NCBI GenBank assembly: GCA_030765065.1
Contig: CM060980.1
Coordinates: 62,728,364 to 62,792,363 of the forward strand
Length of the DNA: 64,000 nt
Source: Deroplatys truncata
Lineage: Eukaryota > Arthropoda > Insecta > Mantodea > Mantidae
Direction of reading: 5' to 3'
Under the pieces are notes generated by a model that saw only the letters and a program-made list of their open reading frames with translations, did not search any database and was not told where the DNA came from. Position 1 is the stretch's first letter. Every line of letters starts with the position of its first letter. Below are positions 11,405-19,600 of the stretch, in pieces. The position numbers were made by a program, and so were the translations under genes.

Positions 11405-11825
11405 ACACATTCAGGCGTTCACATATACACGAGCACTTGTACACACATCAGCAAACATACACTGGTGCACGCATGCACACACACGCACACACGTACATGT
11501 AAGTACACACACGCACACACATACACGCAAGCACATACACACACGCACATACATACACCAACACACACATACATACACCAGTACACACACGCATTCACGC
11601 ACCTCATGGGTATACATACATACACCAGTGCTCTTACACTCACGTATACATATACATGGACACACACACATACACGCGCACACACTCCCGTACATACATA
11701 CATACACCGTTACACTTGCACATACGCACACGACCACACACACACACACGTGCAAGCACATATGCCTGTTCACTTACACCCAACAGCACCAACCCACACA
11801 CGCACACACCAACTCACGCGCATGT
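11405..11825 (+). repeat. (CA)-rich alternating purine-pyrimidine tract, left TIR
   Basis: Interrupted CA/TACA repeats over ~420 bp, kept in the mirror copy at about 17548-17968. They open a 180-codon His/Thr-rich frame here and a 215-codon one in the mirror. I judge both to be low-complexity, non-coding frames. Confidence 0.85.
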
Positions 11826-11923
11826 CCTGAATGAAAAGAGACAAAATGATGCAATAAAAACTAATTATAGCTCGGGATGCGACGCGTCATTTACGATTTG
11901 CTCGAAACCGGTCTGGATGCATG

Positions 11924-12619
11924 GGTTCGAATCCTAGGAGTGATTACAAATACATCTTCTAATAACTCCAAAACTAATTAAAATAAAAACAGTAAATAAG
12001 CTTTATTACTTTTATGCCATTAGCTCGTTTCTTGTGCATGTATATTAGAGTACCAGGTGTCCCGGGTTCGACCCCTAATTTTAAAATCTTAATTATCTCA
12101 GAAACTAACAGGGATAGAGGAACGGCCCAAAGCATGATTGTTAGTTCCTATGAAGGATAATTAATGCCTTATATAATTTCCAATCAGTTGTCCCTAGTTC
12201 GAACCTTGATTTTTCAGTGACTTCCTTAATTTTCCAGTGTACACTAGAATATATCACTTAGATCAATGTTGCAACTGCATACAGGTCTTTTAAACACATC
12301 AAACTAATATTATAAATAATTTTGTTTCTGTCGTTCTGAGTTCGAATACCGATTCAATGAAGTTTACTTATAAATTTAATAACAGTAAATAATTAAGACA
12401 AAGGTACTAAATAAACCTATTACGTTTATATCATCAGATAATATCTTGCGGGCGTATATTAGGGTACCTGACGTCCAGGGTTCGATCCTAAAGTTTAAAT
12501 CTCAATTATCGCAGAAACTAGCAGAGATAGAGCTGTAGACGAAAGCATGTTTGATAGCTCATACAATGAACAATTAATGCTGTATATAATTTTCAATCAG
12601 TTGCCCCTAGTTCGAATCC
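11924..12619 (+). repeat. B-box array 2 with a 414-bp higher-order repeat, left TIR
   Basis: Six motifs: GGTTCGAATCC (11924), GGTTCGACCCC (12065), AGTTCGAACCT (12196), AGTTCGAATAC (12339), GGTTCGATCCT (12479) and AGTTCGAATCC (12609). Spacings are 141, 131, 143, 140 and 130 bp. Units 1-3 and 4-6 correspond to each other 413-415 bp apart with long flanking similarity, such as TATTAGAGTACC/TATTAGGGTACC and CTTATATAATTTCCAATCAGTTG/CTGTATATAATTTTCAATCAGTTG. This is a three-part higher-order repeat in two copies. Confidence 0.8.
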
Positions 12620-12730
12620 CGAACTTTCAATGACTTCACTGATTTTCCTCTGTACTCTAGAATACATCACTTAGATTGATGCTTTAACTGTATGCAGCTT
12701 TGTGTAACAACATTATGGATGTACTCCGTG

Positions 12731-12780
12731 TGAGAGAGAGAGAGAGAGCGAGAGAGGAAGAGAGAGAGAGCGAGAGGAAG
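12731..12780 (+). repeat. (GA)n tract upstream of TIR promoter
   Basis: Interrupted GAGAGA repeat. In insects GA tracts can bind GAGA-type factors and open chromatin near promoters, and this one ends about 140 bp upstream of the TATA box. It is mirrored at about 16594-16642. Confidence 0.8.
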
Positions 12781-12810
12781 TGAAACAAGTAGGGATAGAA
12801 GTGCTGAGAG

Positions 12811-12935
12811 CCTCCGCGCATGCGCAGCAAGAGATGATGTCATTGGATGCAATAATCACGTGACGTGTAAGCATCACAGCCATGATGACGTGCCGGCATC
12901 GCCTGGAGGGGGTTTAGATCCCTATATAAACAGAT
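12811..12935 (+). promoter_or_regulatory. Inward promoter in the left TIR
   Basis: In order: the palindrome GCGCATGCGC (12816-12825; fits the NRF1 consensus), a CRE-like TGATGTCA (12835-12842), TCACGTGACGTG (12856-12867; E-box and CRE half overlapping), a second TGACGTG (12886-12892) and a TATA box TATATAAA (12923-12930). Transcription would run towards the core. The start base is not determined; it should lie about 25-30 bp past the TATA box. Confidence 0.75.
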
Positions 12936-12954
12936 ATCTGCCCATGTTAGAACT

Positions 12955-13060
12955 GTTGTGTACTTATTAACTTTACATTCAAGTTTTAAAGAGCATTAAA
13001 AGCAACGTGAGCTGCAGGCCGTCTACACATTCAGCACATATCAAAACGTGGCAATGCAAG
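12955..13060 (+). other. Leader exon with ATG and 5' splice site (left TIR)
   Basis: The region downstream of the TATA box has no ATG in a coding context until 13054 (GGCAATGC). Two codons and one base later comes a consensus donor, CAAG|GTGAGT, with the exon ending at 13060. An identical exon lies in the right TIR. A phase-1 start of this kind would let the TIR supply the start codon of whichever gene lies downstream. Confidence 0.6.
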
Positions 13061-13169
13061 GTGAGTTTTACATAACTATACAAAATCACTGTTGGCTTTT
13101 ACAATACATTTAATTTTGTTTAAACGTTACAGTACATGAAAGACGATTCGTTACAAGGAGCATCATATT

Positions 13170-13760
13170 TTCTAATCTGTGCTTTACATTCACATGGATT
13201 TCACTGCATACTCTTCTTCAGTTCACATGATTTGCGCCACACATTCTTCTTACATAAACATTCATACGATTTTTCCCCTCATTCTTTGTTTCACTATACA
13301 CTCACATGATTTCCTCTACTCATTTTTTGTTCCCCTACAGGTTCATGCTCTGTTAACATTCACATGACTTTCTCTGCACATTCTTTGCTTCCATTAACAT
13401 TCACATGATTTTCGCCACACATTCTTCTTACATAAACATTCATACGACTTTCCCCCTCATTCTTTGTTTCACTATACACTCACATGATTTCCTCTACTCA
13501 TTCTTTGTTCCCCCTGCAGGTTCATGCTCTGTTAACATTCACACGACTTTCTCTGCACATTCTTTGCTTCCATTAACATTCACACGATCTTCGCTACACA
13601 TTCTTCTTACATAAACATTCATACGATTTTCCCCCACTCATTCTTTGTTTCACTATACATTCGCACACGATTTGGTCTACTCATTCTTTGGTTCTCTGCT
13701 GGCTCATCTTCAATGAACATTCACATGATTTTCTGTACTTATTCTTTATTTCTCTACATA
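13170..13760 (+). repeat. Tandem repeats inside the leader intron (left)
   Basis: Units of about 35-40 bp of the type CATTCACATGATTT..ACACATTCTT are organised in a ~200-bp higher-order unit, including the good acceptor-like TTCCCCCTGCAG|G at about 13510. The array starts inside the TIR and overruns its inner edge (~13569) by about 190 bp, which the right side lacks. Confidence 0.75.
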
Positions 13761-13859
13761 TTCATAGGCTTACTTACAAAACACACACACCCTAGTTCTA
13801 ATATAAAGAAGTGTATAACTTGTTCTTCAGCTTGGATAATGTAGTGAAAATAATAATTC

Positions 13860-14234
13860 ATGACAATGTCTGTTAGAGATTGGTTAGCTGATAGACTTAA
13901 CAAGATGGTTGAAGAGTGTAGTTTCCTACCGACTCGTAGAGTTCAAGATCTCGAAATAGGCCTTAACTATGAGATAAAGTCCTTAAAGAGAGTTCAAACA
14001 AGATATGATACCAGGATCGTATCTTCGCTGGAGGATTGTCAAGTGTTCTTGCCAGAGCGCTATAATTCGTTAACCGATCAAGAGATTGCAGAAATACCTG
14101 GGAACTATACCTCCAGTATAATGGCATGGCAGAGACGGGGAAATTTAAGACATGTAAATTGTCTTTTTTACATGCAAAGAAGGTGCGTAGAAGTGGCAAA
14201 CTTAAGTATTGAATGTTCTCCTATTTCACAATGA
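13860..14234 (+). CDS. Small protein of the element core, possible OB-fold type
   Basis: 124 codons. Residues 1-30 are polar (DWLADRLNKMVEE) and likely helical. Residues 33-79 show alternating short strands with YEIKSLKRVQTRYDTRIV and a conserved-looking VFLPERYNSL (62-71). I associate this Y-I..KRVQTR(F/Y)..I.....VFLP.R(F/Y) pattern with small OB-fold-like proteins of virus-like elements in arthropod genomes, possibly binding single-stranded DNA. That is recollection plus inference and not a search result. Start: ATG at 13860 or 13866. Alternatively an acceptor at 13877-13878 (GTTAGAG|AT) joins the TIR leader exon in frame, replacing the first few residues. AATAAA follows at 14245-14250, 11 bases after the stop. 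This is the only apparently intact gene of the element. Confidence 0.6.
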   Translation: MTMSVRDWLADRLNKMVEECSFLPTRRVQDLEIGLNYEIKSLKRVQTRYDTRIVSSLEDCQVFLPERYNSLTDQEIAEIPGNYTSSIMAWQRRGNLRHVNCLFYMQRRCVEVANLSIECSPISQ

Positions 14235-14244
14235 AAAATTCATA

Positions 14245-14250
14245 AATAAA
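14245..14250 (+). terminator. Polyadenylation signal after the 124-codon ORF
   Basis: AATAAA lies 11 bases downstream of the TGA. It may serve a short first transcript; a second signal at 15085 could serve a longer one. Confidence 0.5.
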
Positions 14251-14408
14251 ACAACTGACTCATTGATATTACATATAAAGATACAAAAGATGCATATTAT
14301 AGAATTTTATAAAAAATTTACGAAATCACAATATCACATGCTCTGGGTTTAATTATATCTAGCGCATTGAAATAACTCTAAATATCCGAATGTTTATACA
14401 AATCTTTG

Positions 14409-14453
14409 TGCTTCATTTTACATGTATCATTTGCTTCATTTTATATGTATCAT
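14409..14453 (+). repeat. Short 22-bp tandem duplication
   Basis: TGCTTCATTTTACATGTATCAT is followed by a near copy (TGCTTCATTTTATATGTATCAT). It lies between the two plus-strand frames of the core, just upstream of a strong acceptor (TTCTTTTCAG at 14468-14477). Confidence 0.7.
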
Positions 14454-14477
14454 AACAAAAAATGTTATTCTTTTCAG

Positions 14478-15001
14478 GTTGTTTTAGGGTGTGCAATAAG
14501 AGGAAGAAGAAGAGGAATAGCCTGCTGCCATGCAAAGGATGCTGACGCTATTTGAGGGTGGAATAAGCACTATCGGCACCTACAAGAAACATTTCGGCAA
14601 GAAACGGGTGCTGAGACATCTACATCACCGAAACACATTAAGACAGGATCCTTATATAACATTACAGGGTATACGAAGAAAAAATACGGCCAATTTTGTA
14701 TACAATTCAATGCATAGCTGAGAGCTCGAACTAGTCTCCCTATATTCACTGAAATTAAGCATTGTGAGCAATAATTTAAGTGACTGTGAATATACTTTAA
14801 GTAATGGTGAAATTTGTATCCTAAAAGACTTGAGCCCTGTATACATTAACAGCATTAAGACTGTTTGCCACGCTGGAATACAAATTATGAAAATAAAAAG
14901 AGTTTCATTTAAATAATAAGGAAATTTGCATAACCTGCTGTTACAAGTGTAATGACATATACAGAAACAATGAGTCGGACGAGAAAGTGATGGAAATGTA
15001 A
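14478..15001 (+). pseudogene. Decayed second plus-strand gene of the core with Cys cluster
   Basis: Downstream of the acceptor TTATTCTTTTCAG, the frame starting ATG 14530 (good context GCTGCCATG) is open for 63 codons and very basic (GKKRVLRHLHHRNTLRQ). It is stopped by TGA at 14719 and then open in the same frame to 14916, with coding-like SNGEICILKDLSPVYI. A +1 shift near 14897 continues to a CITCCYKC cluster (14927-14950) and a stop at 14999-15001. One stop plus one frameshift suggest a recently broken gene of at least 150 residues ending in a possible zinc-binding motif. The family is not recognised. A different frame from the acceptor joins the leader exon for about 22 codons only. Confidence 0.45.
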
Positions 15002-15049
15002 GATAAATAATAACACTAAAAGAATTAAGGTATGCTTTTACATAGTGTT

Positions 15050-15090
15050 TTTATTCATTAAAAATCCTTGCATTCCTAATGAAAAATAAA
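15050..15090. terminator. Overlapping convergent polyadenylation signals
   Basis: A plus-strand AATAAA is at 15085-15090 and a minus-strand AATAAA at 15055-15050. Transcripts from the two TIR promoters would overlap by tens of bases at their 3' ends, the ambisense layout known from invertebrate densoviruses with TIR-borne promoters. Confidence 0.6.
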
Positions 15091-15224
15091 TCATTACAAT
15101 GATTAGTTTAAGTTATGTCACAATGATCAAAAAGAGAACCGTCTTTAGATGCATTACTCGATCTTAAGTTAGAGCACCAAAAATGACAAACACGGCTTCT
15201 CCATTTTAGATGTCGTGTCACTAT

Positions 15225-15541
15225 TCAGGTAAATTCCTGTAACACAGCAGGTTGAGTATGCAGATCCGTGGTCCTAAATGGGTGAAACAGAGTCTTATCC
15301 AGTTTAACAGTCTTGAGGATCTCAGCATCAGAAAGTCGAATCACAAGCCTTCTCCACTCGATGAGTACAGGTTTAACAACAGCATTCTCTTCACCCTGAG
15401 ACGGTGTAAAGTATATAAATGTTCAACTTGACAAGGGATTCTAAACTCGTTGTTAGAGTCCAGAGCTGATGCATTATATGGTGAAAACACATGTTTCTCT
15501 TCTTAGCGATCTTGTCCTCGAATCTCGGTGTCGGTAACATT
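15225..15541 (-). pseudogene. Broken minus-strand frame, possibly capsid-like
   Basis: On the minus strand, directly after the small basic protein and in the same frame, lies DIFNVTDTEIRGQDR, a TAA at 15505-15503, then VFSPYNASALDSNNEFRIP and VEHLYTL. A one-base shift near 15405 continues with SQGEENAVVKPVLIEWRR to a stop at 15227-15225. The SNNEFRIP..EHLYTL type of phrase reminds me of jelly-roll capsid-like proteins of insect virus-like elements. I cannot verify this, and only about 95 residues remain, so a structural protein is a guess. Two disruptions make it non-functional. Confidence 0.4.
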
Positions 15542-15556
15542 GAAGATGTCCCATGA

Positions 15557-15765
15557 TTATAGGATTCTGAAGCCCAATAACTGTAGGAACTGCTGATTGC
15601 GTGATGTTAACCTGATGGGCGTCAAGGGCAGAGCATGATGTGTGCGTCGAATCATTCCATTATTATATCCTCGACGTCGTTGACTTCTTCTAAAATCTAT
15701 AGGCATTATGCTTATATCCTTGTTTCTAAAGGCAATGATATTGCTGTTATGCTCCTCTGTTTGCT
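15557..15765 (-). CDS. Small basic protein of the element core, spliced to the TIR leader
   Basis: The minus-strand frame is open from 15802. The most telling start, though, is by splicing: leader exon ATG at 16320, donor at 16314/16313 (CAAG|GTGAGT), a 548-base intron, and acceptor TTCATAG|AG at 15767-15766, which keeps the frame and gives about 71 codons. The middle is strongly basic (DFRRSQRRRGYNNGMIRRTHH), as expected of a DNA- or RNA-binding protein. The end, LTSRNQQFLQLLGFRIL, looks like a conserved short motif. The stop is at 15559-15557. A virion core or packaging role is inference. It is followed at once by the broken frame at 15225-15541. Confidence 0.5.
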
Positions 15766-16313
15766 CTATGAAGCGGATGTTTATGAACAACAAAGAATGC
15801 AAACAAGCAAAGAATGTGCAGAGAAAGTCGTGTGAATGTTAACAGAGCATGAACCTGCAGGGGGAACAAAGAATGAGTAGAGGAAATCATGTGAGTGTAT
15901 AGTGAAACAAAGAATGAGGGGGAAAGTCGTATGAATGTTTATGTAAGAAGAATGTGTGGCGAAAATCATGTGAATGTTAATGGAAGCAAAGAATGTGCAG
16001 AGAAAGTCATGTGAATGTTAACAGAGCATGAACCTGTAGGGGAACAAAAAATGAGTAGAGGAAATCATGTGAGTGTATAGTGAAACAAAGAATGAGGGGA
16101 AAAATCGTATGAATATTTATGTAAGAAGAATGTGTGGCGCAAATCATGTGAACTGAAGAAGAGTATGCAGTGAAATCCATGTGAATGTAAAGCACAGATT
16201 AGAAAATATGATGCTCCTTGTAACGAATCGTCTTTCATGTACTGTAACGTTTAAACAAAATTAAATGTATTGTAAAAGCCAACAGTGATTTTGTATAGTT
16301 ATGTAAAACTCAC
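15766..16313 (-). other. Leader intron, right side (minus strand)
   Basis: The intron is bounded by GTGAGT at 16313 and TTCATAG at 15766. It is filled mostly by the CATTCACATGATTT tandem repeats. Alternative acceptors of the CCCCTGCAG|G type lie in the repeats; using one of those gives only a short frame. Confidence 0.45.
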
Positions 16314-16420
16314 CTTGCATTGCCACGTTTTGATATGTGCTGAATGTGTAGACGGCCTGCAGCTCACGTTGCTTTTAATGTTCTTTAAAACTTGAATGTA
16401 AAGTTAATAAGTACACAACA
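16314..16420 (-). other. Leader exon with ATG and 5' splice site (right TIR)
   Basis: Mirror of the left leader exon: ATG at 16320-16318, donor after 16314. The start codon and splice site are unchanged between the two TIRs. Confidence 0.6.
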
Positions 16421-16438
16421 GTTCTAACATGGGCAGAT

Positions 16439-16560
16439 ATCTGTTTATATAGGGATCTAAACCCCCTCCAGGCGATGCCGGCACGTCATCATGGCTGTGA
16501 TGCTTACACGTCACGTGATTATTGCATCCAATGACATCATCTCTTGCTGCGCATGCGCGG
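16439..16560 (-). promoter_or_regulatory. Inward promoter in the right TIR
   Basis: Mirror of the left promoter. TATATAAA is at 16451-16444 and the NRF1-like palindrome GCGCATGCGC at 16549-16558. The CRE-like and CACGTG sites are all retained. It drives leftward transcription into the core. Confidence 0.75.
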
Positions 16561-16753
16561 AGGCTCTCAGCACTTCTATCCCTACTTGTTTCACTTCCTC
16601 TCGCTCTCTCTCTCTTCCTCTCTCGCTCTCTCTCTCTCTCACACGGAGTACATCCATAATGTTGTTACACAAAGCTGCATACAGTTAAAGCATCAATCTA
16701 AGTGATGTATTCTAGAGTACAGAGGAAAATCAGTGAAGTCATTGAAAGTTCGG

Positions 16754-17449
16754 GATTCGAACTAGGAGCAACTGATTGAAAATTATATACAGCATTAATT
16801 GTTCATTGTATGAGCTATCAAACATGCTTTCGTCTACAGCTCTATCTCTGCTAGTTTCTGCGATAATTGAGATTTAAGCTTTAGGATCAAACCCTGGACG
16901 TCAGGTACCCTAATATACGCCCGCAAGATATTATCTGATGATATAAACGTAATAGGTTTATTTAGTACCTTTGTCTTAATTATTTACTGTTATTAAATTT
17001 ATAAGTAAACTTCATTGAATCGGTATTCGAACTCAGAACGACAGAAACAAAATTATTTATAATATTAGTTTGATGTGTTTAAAAGACCTGTATGCAGTTG
17101 CAACATTGATCTAAGTGATATATTCTAGTGTACACTGGAAAATTAAGGAAGTCACTGAAAAATCAAGGTTCGAACTAGGGACAACTGATTGGAAATTATA
17201 TAAGGCATTAATTACCCTTCATAGGAACTAACAATCATGCTTTGGGCCGTTCCTCTATCCCTGTTAGTTTCTGAGATAATTAAGATTTTAAAATTAGGGG
17301 TCGAACCCGGGACACCTGGTACTCTAATATACATGCACAAGAAACGAGCTAATGGCATAAAAGTAATAAAGCTTATTTACTGTTTTTATTTTAATTAGTT
17401 TTGGAGTTATTAGAAGATGTATTTGTAATCACTCCTAGGATTCGAACCC
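16754..17449 (-). repeat. B-box array 2, right TIR
   Basis: Six mirrored motifs near 16755, 16885, 17025, 17170, 17302 and 17440. The 17302 copy (GGGGTCGAACCCGGG) and the 17440 copy (GGATTCGAACCC) keep a near-perfect B box. One copy has changed (GGATCAAACCCTGG near 16884). Confidence 0.75.
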
Positions 17450-17547
17450 ATGCATCCAGACCGGTTTCGAGCAAATCGTAAATGACGCGTCGCATCCCGA
17501 GCTATAATTAGTTTTTATTGCATCATTTTGTCTCTTTTCATTCAGGA

Positions 17548-17968
17548 CATGCGCGTGAGTTGGTGTGTGCGTGTGTGGGTTGGTGCTGTTGGGTGTAAGT
17601 GAACAGGCATATGTGCTTGCACGTGTGTGTGTGTGTGTGGTCGTGTGCGTATGTGCAAGTGTAACGGTGTATGTATGTATGTACGGGAGTGTGTGCGCGT
17701 GTATGTGTGTGTGTCCATGTATATGTATACGTGAGTGTAAGAGCACTGGTGTATGTATGTATACCCATGAGGTGCGTGAATGCGTGTGTGTACTGGTGTA
17801 TGTATGTGTGTGTTGGTGTATGTATGTGCGTGTGTGTATGTGCTTGCGTGTATGTGTGTGCGTGTGTGTACTTACATGTACGTGTGTGCGTGTGTGTGCA
17901 TGCGTGCACCAGTGTATGTTTGCTGATGTGTGTACAAGTGCTCGTGTATATGTGAACGCCTGAATGTG
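17548..17968 (-). repeat. (CA)-rich tract, right TIR
   Basis: Mirror of 11405-11825, with slightly different repeat numbers. The long His/Thr frame on the minus strand is a by-product. Confidence 0.85.
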
Positions 17969-18151
17969 TACAAGTCGTGGAGAAAGAAAGAGATAGTTAG
18001 AAAGAAAAACAGAGGAGAAGAAGAAAGAATGGTGTCTAGGCATCGTGATATCTAAGTATACACGGTGGTTTAATATAAACAATGATAGTTGTTAAATGCA
18101 ATTTTAATCCGACCGCCCCCTGCTTCAATAACTTGATAGTTATTATAGCGT

Positions 18152-18775
18152 TTCGCAGGGCAAGATTCGAACTAGGAGCCTCTGGGTTCCTAAGAATACA
18201 GATCGTTAAACATTGTAATGTCGTATAAATTAAATTATATTTGTTAAACACGCTTTAATGTGACCGCCCAATACTCACATAGTTTAATATTTATTAAGCA
18301 TTAGAGATTCGCAGATTCGATCTAGGGCCCCCTGAACACCCTTTTATTAATTATTGTAATGATATATAAAAATTAAATTATATTTGTTAAATGCATTTTA
18401 ATCTGACCTTACATAGTTTAATATTTATTAAGCATTAGAGTTTCGCTGCGTAAGATTCGAACTAGGGTCCTCTGAACGGTCTTTCATTAATCAGGGTAAT
18501 GATGTATAAAAATTATATTATATTTGATAAATACATTTTTAATCCGGTGGTACATAGTTTAATACTTATTGCGGGTTAGATTTTCACTTGGTAAGAGTCG
18601 AGCTACAATCCTCTGAACGCGCTTTTATTAATTAAGGTAATGATATAATAATATCAATCATTAATTTCGCATTAGCAATAAACTTTTGATTACAGTAAGA
18701 ATGATATAATAATATCAATCATTAATTTCGCATTAGCAATAAACGTTTGATTACAGTAAGAATCGAGCACCGATC
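18152..18775 (-). repeat. B-box-like array 1, right TIR
   Basis: Mirrored motifs near 18165, 18315, 18455, 18600 and 18762, plus the 61-bp tandem duplication at about 18640-18762. Confidence 0.75.
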
Positions 18776-19039
18776 TATGGATATCCACACAGAGGTTTAA
18801 TGCATGTAATGAAATGTATATTAGGCGCTTTTTCAGAGTCCCTGCCTGAAATGGGCCAAGCAGAATGCTTGTTAACTATGTTCGGGTATATTCGTAGGAT
18901 GTCGTAAAACATCGGAGAGAACAGTCCCTCAGGCAAAATCATGATGGCCGACTCTGACGTTGTTACGCAGAGTTGTTAAACAGACTTCTCTCTCTTTCAC
19001 GCAAACAAGGACAGGACGAGCATAAAGCAACCCTCGAAT

Positions 19040-19600
19040 TCTTTTGTTAAGCTACCAGGTGGTCAAACAATGGAAAGGGTCAGGCTTTGTTATGGAGCAG
19101 TGGAATGGGAAACGCCGCAGGTGTCTTTCTAAACTAGTCTTGCCCAGGACAATAGAAAGGCACACAATAGAATCTCTTACACAATGGAAAGGGACCGGCT
19201 TTGTTATGGAGCAGTGGAATGAGTATGCCAGATGGTCTTTCTAAAGAAGGCTTGCCCCGGGACAATAGAAAGGCACACACAATAGAATCTCTTCCACAAT
19301 GGAAAGGGAACCGGCTTTGTTATGGAGGGCAGTGGAATGAGAAATAAAGGCTTGCACCGGACAATAGAACTTGTTTCTCTGTTAACTGGCTTAGGTTCTC
19401 TTTGTCACACCCTAATTCATCATGGGCTTTGTTCATTTTGACAGCTGAAGGGTAAGCATTGTTCTTTTGTTAAAAGCTAGTGGAATGAGTATGCCACGTG
19501 TTCGACAAACAATAGGAGTGGAGTGAGTAACTGCAACAGGTGCAGAAGTGGCGTGATGTGGAATGGGTAGGAAAAACATCTCGCCTTTGTTACAGAACCT
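19040..19600 (-). repeat. Outer TIR motif array, right
   Basis: Mirror of the ACAAWG/CATTCCAC array. The AACAAAG, ACAATGG, ACAATAG and GTGGAATG cores are retained unit by unit. Confidence 0.7.

Larger units (their letters stand above)
9550..13569 (+). repeat. Left terminal inverted repeat (~4.0 kb)
   Basis: Mirror of 15807-19822. Stretches of 100 to 200 bp are identical (for example around 13390-13569). Others differ by a few per cent (for example 10741-10860 against 18520-18640). It carries, outward to inward, the motif array, two B-box arrays, the (CA)-rich tract, a promoter, the leader exon and intron repeats. Confidence 0.9.

Noticed and set aside
11292..11834. 180-codon His/Thr-rich open frame (and its 215-codon mirror at 17435-18082)
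   Set aside because: Produced by the (CA)-rich tract, open in several frames and on both strands; no domain, and repeat numbers shift the frame between the two arms.
10602..12619. Cluster of tRNA genes suggested by the B-box motifs
   Set aside because: No A boxes, no cloverleaf and no T-runs at the right distance; only the B-box-like motif recurs.
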